DNA from: JANOBD01 sp031411495
Lineage (GTDB): Bacteria > Planctomycetota > Phycisphaerae > Tepidisphaerales > Tepidisphaeraceae
Length of the DNA: 11,935 bases
Direction: 5' to 3'
Assembly (NCBI GenBank): GCA_031411495.1
Contig: JANOBD010000141.1
Location: 1-11,935 of the forward strand
Under the pieces are notes generated by a model that saw only the letters and a list, made by a program, of their open reading frames with translations, was not told where the DNA came from and ran no database searches. Position 1 is the first letter of the stretch, and the number at the start of each line of letters is the position of its first letter. This document shows, one piece after another, positions 6,878 to 11,935 of this stretch. A program made the translations under genes and the position numbers.

Positions 6878-7342
6878 TCACGCAAGCCCGTTCGCATTCG
6901 TAATTGCCACATGCGGCAAACACGCAGTAACCCACGCGGCCTCCTCCGCGGTCACTTCACCGCGGAAGTGTCTGCCATCGCGCATCCACAACTGCAGGAG
7001 TGCGTTCGTGTTCGGCGACTGCGTGGTCGGCGCTCCGTTCGGAATCGCAAAATGCCACTGTCGCACCTGCGACATTTGGTAGCGCCACCGCCTGTAAAGG
7101 CTGCGAATCTCAATCTCGCTATCCAGCCGCGCTTCGAACGGCGACGAAACCGCGCTGTACCCGAAGTATAGGCCGACCATCAGCACCGCCGCAGCGCCGA
7201 GTGACGCTTTCAGCGAATCCGGCGTAGACACTGCTAACAACACAAGCGGCGGCAGGAACATCAGCAGCACCAGTGCACCGATGGCCGCGGGAACACACAC
7301 CCGCGCCGGGTTTCTTACGACAAGCGGCGGCGAGGAGGTCAT
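6878..7342 (-). CDS. Small two-helix membrane protein with cytosolic C-terminal domain (154 aa)
   Basis: Its start codon overlaps the dehydrogenase stop as ATGA (7339-7342), implying translational coupling. Two hydrophobic segments, about residues 14-38 and 45-65, form a hairpin in the membrane. The remaining 85 residues are soluble, with a strand-rich IEIRSLYRRWRYQMSQVRQW section (77-96) and a closing helix around TAEEAAWVTACLP. This layout resembles bacterial PH-like membrane proteins of the YdbS kind, in which two helices precede a PH-like fold; that assignment is tentative and no catalytic motif is visible. A longer in-frame reading frame extends upstream to 8059, but that part is only an out-of-frame shadow of the dehydrogenase. 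Function unknown; whether it really serves the dehydrogenase is not shown by the sequence. Confidence 0.75.
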   Translation of the reverse strand: MTSSPPLVVRNPARVCVPAAIGALVLLMFLPPLVLLAVSTPDSLKASLGAAAVLMVGLYFGYSAVSSPFEARLDSEIEIRSLYRRWRYQMSQVRQWHFAIPNGAPTTQSPNTNALLQLWMRDGRHFRGEVTAEEAAWVTACLPHVAITNANGLA

Positions 7343-8913
7343 CGCTTCCCCCCGATCGCGTCGCGCGTCCACTCGCCATCCACCATCCGCCAGGCGCGGG
7401 TCGGGTTGTCGTTCCGCAGGACGGCCGGAAGAAGTTCGGGTCGCACGTTGTCGTAGCAGTTGAGCCGGGTGAAACGGCGGACCGCTGCCGGGAAGCCGAC
7501 CGCTGTGAAATGCACATGCCCCGTCGCCGGATAAGGCCCGCCGTGATTCATTGCGCTCGTCACCGCGACGCCGGTCGGCATCTTGTCGTTCAGCAGTCGG
7601 CCGACCTTTTCGCGGAGCACTGCCGAGAGGATTCGCGCCTCGGGCGCGTCCGTCTGGCCTTCCGCGAGGTATAGGCTTCCGCACAGATTGCCTTCGAGCA
7701 ACCTCAGTGCGTTCATCATCGCGGCCATCGAGCTGCACACGACGAAAAGGCACGCGTTGCCGAACATCTCCAACTGAAATGTCTGCGCGTTGCGGATGAA
7801 GGCGGAATCGGTGACGGAGAGCGCCGTGTTCTTGTATCGGAACGCCGGCGACTCCGCGCGCGTGCCGCCACAGAGCAGCATCGCGCCCGCGTCCTTCACG
7901 CGCGCTACGTTCGCTGCCAGGCCCTTGAGCATTCCTTCGTTGAGCAGCACGCCCGGCGCGCCCGCGTTGAACTTCACGACGACGGAGTCGATGAATCGCG
8001 ACGTCTCCTCCGATTTCACCAGGAATACGATGCCCGGATTCGTGCACATCTGGCCGCACGCCAGCAGCACGCTGGAGACGTACTGATCTACGATGGCGTC
8101 ATGATTCTCCGCGAGCGCTTCGGGCGTGATCACCACCGGGTTGATGCTCGAGAGTTCGCCGAAGAACGGCGTGCCCACGGTGTCGGCGGATGCCTTGAGC
8201 GCCAGCCCGCCGGCGCGGGAGCCGGTGAAGCCGATGGCGTTGATCTTCCGGCTTCGCGCCAGGCGAAGTCCGTCGTCGTTGCTGAACCCGAAGAGCAACT
8301 GCACCGGCGGCGCTTCAAGCCCGACGTCGTTGGCGGCCTGCACCAGCAGCTTCATCAGGGCCAGCGTGGTCTGAGGGTGAGAAGGATGCGCCCGCGCGAT
8401 CACGCTGTTGCCCGCGGCAATCGCGCTGGCGAAATCTCCTCCCGCCACGGCGTTGTAAGCGAACGGAAAGTTGGCCGGCCCGAAGATCAGCACCGCGCCC
8501 ATCGATTCCAGGCACGATCGGATATTCAGTTTGGTGTCGATCGTCGCCAGTTGGAAGTCTAGCGACCGCGCCTGCGCCGCGGCCTGTCGAAGCTGGTTCG
8601 TCGTCCGAGGGATCTCGGTGTTCTTGAATCGCCCTTCGGCCGGCAAGCCGGTTTCCCGCTGCGCGATCTGGGCGAGCGCTTCCGCATTGGCTTCGATCAA
8701 TTCCGCGTACTTCTCCAGTAGCTGGGCGCACTGGTCGGCACCGGGCGACGCGCCTCCCCAAGCGAGCGCCGCATCGAGATCTTCCCACGCCGAAACTGGA
8801 AAGTTCGGTCCGAACGCTTCGCCGGAGGTCGGGTCGACCGACCGGTAGAAGTCCGTGGTGGCGGCCGCCATCCATTCTCCGCCGATGTAGATTGTTTCGT
8901 GATCGTTCATCAT
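7339..8913 (-). CDS. 2-ketoglutarate semialdehyde (2,5-dioxovalerate) dehydrogenase (524 aa)
   Basis: An aldehyde dehydrogenase that oxidises 2,5-dioxopentanoate to 2-oxoglutarate with NAD(P)+, the last step of non-phosphorylating pentose, uronate/aldarate and hydroxyproline breakdown. Family marks are IFGPANFPFAYNAVAGGDFA (143-162), GFTGSRAGGLAL (228-239), FFGELSSINPVV (250-261), CGQMCTNPG (286-294) and MNHGGPYPATGH (455-466), the last being typical of this branch. Catalytic residues N148, E253 and C290 are all present. At the usual cofactor-binding lysine of VxKAHPxHP there is R174. The start is placed at M-M (8913/8910) because this gives the family length of about 525; the in-frame ATGs at 9006 and 9042 would add 31 or 43 residues of low-complexity sequence. 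No clear ribosome binding site supports any choice. Overlaps the next gene by 4 bp. None of the other pathway genes is in this window. Confidence 0.88.
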   Translation of the reverse strand: MMNDHETIYIGGEWMAAATTDFYRSVDPTSGEAFGPNFPVSAWEDLDAALAWGGASPGADQCAQLLEKYAELIEANAEALAQIAQRETGLPAEGRFKNTEIPRTTNQLRQAAAQARSLDFQLATIDTKLNIRSCLESMGAVLIFGPANFPFAYNAVAGGDFASAIAAGNSVIARAHPSHPQTTLALMKLLVQAANDVGLEAPPVQLLFGFSNDDGLRLARSRKINAIGFTGSRAGGLALKASADTVGTPFFGELSSINPVVITPEALAENHDAIVDQYVSSVLLACGQMCTNPGIVFLVKSEETSRFIDSVVVKFNAGAPGVLLNEGMLKGLAANVARVKDAGAMLLCGGTRAESPAFRYKNTALSVTDSAFIRNAQTFQLEMFGNACLFVVCSSMAAMMNALRLLEGNLCGSLYLAEGQTDAPEARILSAVLREKVGRLLNDKMPTGVAVTSAMNHGGPYPATGHVHFTAVGFPAAVRRFTRLNCYDNVRPELLPAVLRNDNPTRAWRMVDGEWTRDAIGGKR

Positions 8914-9035
8914 GATTTCGTCGCCCGATCGTAGGCCGGCGAGGCGGCTTCGCAAGGAAGCGGGATGTATCGCGTCGGCAGAAGTGCGCGACCCTTCGTC
9001 CTTCATCGTTTCGCCAGCTTGGAAACCGCAAAAGG

Positions 9036-9155
9036 CTCTCATACACTCTCAGTTCCTCTCACCCGGCCACTCTTCAACCGCATTTCAGCACCGGAAATGT
9101 CGTTTCGATCTGCTCCAAAGGCTCTCACTTCGACTCCTTCTGAAAGAGGCTCTCA
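9036..9155 (-). promoter_or_regulatory. TGAGAG repeat cluster upstream of the dehydrogenase
   Basis: Read on the minus strand, TGAGAG occurs five times: at 9155-9150, 9127-9122, 9061-9056, 9051-9046 and 9041-9036. The last three are spaced exactly 10 bp apart, one helical turn, and three of the five continue as TGAGAGCCT. They end 122 bp upstream of the chosen dehydrogenase start. Helically phased hexamers in a promoter region suggest an operator array for a DNA-binding regulator; no regulator gene is adjacent, so this is inference. Confidence 0.35.
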
Positions 9156-9424
9156 TCCGCGATGAGGTGCTGTTCAGAATCGCCAATCGACGCCAGAAGG
9201 AGCGCTCTTACCCTTACGAGGCGCGCTGCGCTTTTTCGCATACATCCGTAGCGCTGGATGGATGGATGAAGATGGCTGTGTAAGGGATGGCGCGTGCTTG
9301 CATCTGCCGCAGAACAAAAGGGTTCTTTAGTCGCGGCGGCTGCCGATCTGCTTCGACTGCGTCGATGGTCGGTCCGTCCCGACTTCTGACAGCGCGTGGA
9401 TTCTCGTGTCTGCAGCCCGAGATC

Positions 9425-9446
9425 CTTCAGCCGCTGAAGCGGCTTC
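9425..9446. terminator. Overlapping palindromes after the ABC exporter gene
   Basis: CTTCAG-CCG-CTGAAG (9425-9439) and AGCCGC-TGAA-GCGGCT (9429-9444) overlap, so one of two hairpins can form, 21-40 bp past the exporter stop codon. There is no T-tract on the minus strand, so termination is doubtful; the position is the main argument. Confidence 0.28.
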
Positions 9447-9464
9447 TGGATGATAAACGGCCGC

Positions 9465-11510
9465 CTAATTCGCGATCGTCGCGGGAAGCTCAGTCGGCGC
9501 AACTGCCTTCGCCGGCGTCTGCGGCGGGCTGGTCTGCAGTTCGACCATCTCGCGATATCGTCCGCTTTGCGCGATCAGTTCATCGTGCCGACCCTGTTCG
9601 ATGATTCGGCCGTGGTCGATCACGAGGATCCGGCTCGCGTGGCGGATCGTGCTCAGGCGGTGGGCGATGACGAAACTCGTGCGGCCCGCCATCAACGTCT
9701 GCAGGCTGCCCTGGATCAGACGCTCGCTCTCGGTGTCGAGGTTGCTCGTGGCTTCGTCGAGGATGAGGATGCGCGGGTCAGCGAGAATGGCGCGGGCGAT
9801 CGTGAGGCGCTGCCGCTGCCCGCCGGAGAGTTTCACGCCGCGCTCGCCGATGATCGACTTGTATTGCCTGGGCAGCCGCTCGATGAACTCGTGCGCGTTG
9901 GCGAGCCGAGCCGCGCGCTCGATATCTTCCGGCGTCGCCCCGCGCCGCCCGTACGCGATGTTCTGCGCGATCGTGCCGTCGAACAGGAATGTGTCCTGCT
10001 CGACGATGCCCAGCAGACGACGATAGCTGTCGACGGCGATGTCGCGCAGATCGACGCCATCGAGCGAGACGGAGCCGGCGGTAGGATCGTAGAACCGCGC
10101 GATGAGGTTGCAGAGCGTGGTTTTGCCCGCGCCGCTCGGGCCGACGAGCGCGATCATCTCGCCGGGGTTCACGTCGAGGTTGATCTCTGAGAGCACCGGC
10201 GTGTTGGTCTTGTCGTATGCGAAGCTCACGTCGCGCATCGAAATCGCGCCCTTGACGGTTTTGCGGTCGACGTGCACGGCGCCCGGCTTGTCGGGCATCT
10301 CGCGCTTCTCCGAAAGCAGGTCGAGTACGCGATCGAGCCCGGACAGGCTGTTCTGCAGCGCCGTCGCGCTGCCGGCGAGCGCGGCGATCGGGCCGAGCAG
10401 CGCGGCGAGATACGAGAGGAACATGACGAGGTCACCGACGGTGAGCGCCTGTGCCTGGGTGATCTCCCCGGCGTTCAATCTGCGCATGTCATCCAGCACG
10501 CGGCCGCCGCCCCAGTAGAGCAGCAGCGCGCTCGCGAACGGGATGAGGAGCGACCAGGCGATTTCGATGCCGCGCTGCAGCCACCACGCGAGCAACTCCT
10601 GCCGCGCCATCAGGTGGCCGGAACGTGTGAAGTTCGAGGCTTCGGATTGCTGGCGCGAGAACGAGCGGACGACGCGCATTCCGCCGAACGCCTCGGTGGC
10701 GTGCGCATCCATTCCGCGGCGGGTGTCGCGGATGTCGCGGAAGATCGGGCGGATGCGGTTGATCCAGGTGCGGTGCGTGAACCAGACGGTCGGCAGGAGA
10801 ATGAGCGAGCCGAGCAGCAGCCGCCAATCCGTGCGCGCGAGGATCAGCAGGCTGCCGATGAGCTGGATGATGGCGCGCCACGGGTTGTAGATCATCGAGA
10901 AGATCAGCTCGGCGATGCCGCCGGCGTCTTCGCGGAGGATCGACGCGACGCCGCCGGACTTGAGTTCGTACACGCGCTGCAGCGGCAGCCGGACCGCGTG
11001 GTCGAACACCTTCCGACGAACCGAAACCTGGACGCGCTTGGTGAGCCGAGTCGCCTGCCAGCGGCCCCAGAGCGCGACCATTTCGCCCACCGCCGAGATG
11101 CAGATCATCGATACGACGACGAAGGTGAGCAGCTTGTAGCGATCGGTCGGCAACGGAATCCACGCGGGAAGTTCAGGCGGCAGCGGGTTCTCGCGCAGGA
11201 CGCTGTCGAACACGATTTTCGCACCGTACAGCGGGATGAGGCCCAGCAGCGTGGCGATCGAGAGCGCGATCAGCGCGAGCACCAGCGTCGTCCGATGCCC
11301 GCCGAGGAGTCCCCAGAACGACCGAAACAGCAAAAGGAATGGGCGCGAGCGCGGCCTGCGGTTGCGGTCGAACGCATCGCGCGGCGCGCCGTTCACCGGC
11401 GGAGCGCCGTCCACGGGCAATTCGGCGCGCAGGTCTGCGGCGGTACGTTCACGGGCTTTCCGGCGATACTCTTCATAGCGCTGGCGCGAGGTCGGACGGG
11501 ACGAGATCAT
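9465..11510 (-). CDS. MsbA-type ABC exporter, fused membrane and ATPase domains (681 aa)
   Basis: A half-transporter that should work as a homodimer in the inner membrane, moving a lipid or hydrophobic compound outward by ATP hydrolysis. Residues 1-56 are a charged cytosolic extension longer than usual. Membrane helices lie at about 73-104, 127-148, 208-225, 228-246, 315-336 and 357-382. The ATPase domain is complete: Walker A GPSGAGKTT (457-465), Q-loop Q505, signature LSGGQ (561-565), Walker B ILILDE (581-586) with catalytic E586, and H617 in the switch region. Members include the MsbA lipid A flippase and multidrug exporters; the substrate cannot be told. The start at 11510 is chosen over the 27-residue upstream extension, which reads into the CACGAAG repeat. 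No ribosome binding site is visible, and a -10-like TATGAT lies only 6 nt upstream, so the message may be leaderless. Confidence 0.9.
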   Translation of the reverse strand: MISSRPTSRQRYEEYRRKARERTAADLRAELPVDGAPPVNGAPRDAFDRNRRPRSRPFLLLFRSFWGLLGGHRTTLVLALIALSIATLLGLIPLYGAKIVFDSVLRENPLPPELPAWIPLPTDRYKLLTFVVVSMICISAVGEMVALWGRWQATRLTKRVQVSVRRKVFDHAVRLPLQRVYELKSGGVASILREDAGGIAELIFSMIYNPWRAIIQLIGSLLILARTDWRLLLGSLILLPTVWFTHRTWINRIRPIFRDIRDTRRGMDAHATEAFGGMRVVRSFSRQQSEASNFTRSGHLMARQELLAWWLQRGIEIAWSLLIPFASALLLYWGGGRVLDDMRRLNAGEITQAQALTVGDLVMFLSYLAALLGPIAALAGSATALQNSLSGLDRVLDLLSEKREMPDKPGAVHVDRKTVKGAISMRDVSFAYDKTNTPVLSEINLDVNPGEMIALVGPSGAGKTTLCNLIARFYDPTAGSVSLDGVDLRDIAVDSYRRLLGIVEQDTFLFDGTIAQNIAYGRRGATPEDIERAARLANAHEFIERLPRQYKSIIGERGVKLSGGQRQRLTIARAILADPRILILDEATSNLDTESERLIQGSLQTLMAGRTSFVIAHRLSTIRHASRILVIDHGRIIEQGRHDELIAQSGRYREMVELQTSPPQTPAKAVAPTELPATIAN

Positions 11511-11516
11511 GGCCCG

Positions 11517-11522
11517 ATCATA
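11517..11522 (-). promoter_or_regulatory. Possible -10 element for the ABC exporter
   Basis: TATGAT on the minus strand lies 6 nt before the ATG, where transcription would begin at or next to the start codon. The surrounding CCTATGATCG is identical to the bases around the pfp -10 candidate. No -35 match is visible at the expected spacing, so confidence is low. Confidence 0.28.
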
Positions 11523-11586
11523 GGCGAAGCGGCTTGAAGTTTGCGCGCGCGGGATTGGCACACGCGGATCGAGACCAGGATTTTGA

Positions 11587-11765
11587 AACACGAAGCCACG
11601 AAGACACGAAGTTGGCGGCTTGCGCTCGTACGTCTCGGGGCAATCTCAGCGTATTCATTTTTGGCGTTGAATTGTCGATCCTATTCTCGATTCGAAGTGC
11701 TTCGTCAATTGGTATGAACGTGCAAGCCACAAATTGCAGCTTCGTGACCTCGTGGCTTCGTGGTT
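11587..11765. repeat. CACGAAG inverted-repeat intergenic element (~179 bp)
   Basis: The left arm (11587-11611) holds three CACGAAG-type units at 8-bp spacing. The right arm (11740-11765) is its reverse complement with one inserted base and two mismatches. Inside, GGCTTGC at 11616-11622 and GCAAGCC at 11722-11728 also pair, so the ends can fold back into a long stem. The middle is less GC-rich than the flanks and has no gene. Intergenic repeats of CACGAAG units are, as I recall, common in planctomycete genomes; mobility is not shown here. The right arm ends inside the TAA stop codon of the next gene. Confidence 0.65.
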
Positions 11766-11935
11766 AAACATTCTTCGGCGTCCCATCCGCATTCAGCTCA
11801 CCCGCCGCGATGAGGCGCTTCTCTTCCGCCTCGGGCAGCCTCACGTACGTAGGAGCAACCCGAAACGGGTCGACGAACTCGCCGCGCGCGGCGCGGACCG
11901 CGCCGAGCTGCCCGACGACCGCCGCCCGCGGCTGC
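11764..11935 (-). CDS. tsaB: Probable TsaB C-terminus (56 residues, cut by window edge)
   Basis: The minus strand from the window edge reads 56 residues to TAA at 11766-11764. After a helix with GQLGAVRAARGEFVDP comes PTYVRLPEAEEKR, which matches the usual end of TsaB/YeaZ proteins (a P-x-Y-x-R-x-P/x-E-A-E run after a dP-x-x-x-xP segment). TsaB is the inactive-kinase-like partner of TsaD in synthesis of the tRNA modification t6A, in the cytosol. The catalytic-fold part and start codon are outside the window, so the identification rests on this tail alone. The stop codon coincides with the end of the CACGAAG element. Confidence 0.5.
   Translation of the reverse strand, partial: QPRAAVVGQLGAVRAARGEFVDPFRVAPTYVRLPEAEEKRLIAAGELNADGTPKNV

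Larger units (their letters stand above)
8914..9464. other. 551-bp region without a convincing gene
   Basis: It lies between the ABC exporter stop and the dehydrogenase start, both on the minus strand, so it should carry the dehydrogenase promoter. Several open frames of 60-125 codons cross it, but they are rich in Arg/Ser/Pro and lack family features or start signals. Visible structure: the TGAGAG cluster at 9036-9155, a short GGATGGATGGATG run at 9258-9270, and overlapping palindromes at 9425-9446. No tRNA-like fold was seen. Confidence 0.5.

Noticed and set aside
7343..8059. Upstream part of a 393-codon minus-strand frame in phase with the membrane protein
   Set aside because: It lies fully inside the dehydrogenase in another frame and reads as Arg/Gly-rich shadow; only 6878-7342 is real.
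8914..9042. N-terminal extension of the dehydrogenase
   Set aside because: It exceeds the family length and its first codon lies inside the TGAGAG array; no ribosome binding site supports it.
9258..9270. GGAT tandem repeat as a phase-variation tract
   Set aside because: Only three units and not within or before a credible gene.
9125..9502. 125-codon minus-strand frame after the ABC exporter
   Set aside because: Arg/Ser-rich, overlaps the exporter 3' end and palindromes, and has no start signal or family features.
10272..11537. 421-codon plus-strand open frame antisense to the ABC exporter
   Set aside because: The exporter on the other strand has every ABC motif. The antisense frame is a high-GC shadow rich in Arg, Glu and Asp with no domain.

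Overview
The window looks like a chromosomal piece from a GC-rich Planctomycetota bacterium, probably of the Phycisphaerae. The clues are a secreted protein that combines a two-loop type I dockerin with a PEP-CTERM anchor, a pyrophosphate-type phosphofructokinase, mostly mid-strength or absent ribosome binding sites, and an intergenic repeat built from CACGAAG units. The taxonomic call is inference from gene content; no rRNA or other marker gene is present.

Layout, left to right. 1-142: the last residues and right end of an IS5-family insertion sequence. 378-848 (+): a small exported protein of unknown function. 942-1718 (-): a secreted DUF5602/TTHB210-like protein, convergent with the previous gene across a 10-bp hairpin. 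2103-3683 (+): an exported 526-residue protein with an N-terminal CxxCH motif, a beta-rich middle, a dockerin and a PEP-CTERM tail, followed by a clear hairpin. 3831-4586 (-): an exported SGNH/GDSL hydrolase, probably a lipoprotein, divergent from 4659-5489 (+), an aldo/keto reductase. A 12-bp perfect hairpin separates the reductase from the minus-strand block.

Everything from 5565 to the right edge is on the minus strand. In transcription order it is: the C-terminus of a probable TsaB (tRNA t6A synthesis), a 253-bp spacer mostly filled by a CACGAAG inverted-repeat element, an MsbA-type ABC exporter, a 551-bp non-coding stretch with a phased TGAGAG repeat, a 2-ketoglutarate semialdehyde dehydrogenase, a small membrane protein overlapping it by ATGA, and pyrophosphate-dependent phosphofructokinase. 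The dehydrogenase and membrane protein form a translationally coupled pair; phosphofructokinase follows 98 bp later with a promoter candidate of its own.

Most of this is metabolic and envelope housekeeping, not a defence or mobile island. I see no CRISPR array, phage, toxin-antitoxin or biosynthetic cluster. The items most worth a second look are the CxxCH-dockerin-PEP-CTERM protein, the TGAGAG array upstream of the dehydrogenase, the dehydrogenase/membrane-protein coupling, and the CACGAAG element whose end touches the TsaB stop codon.
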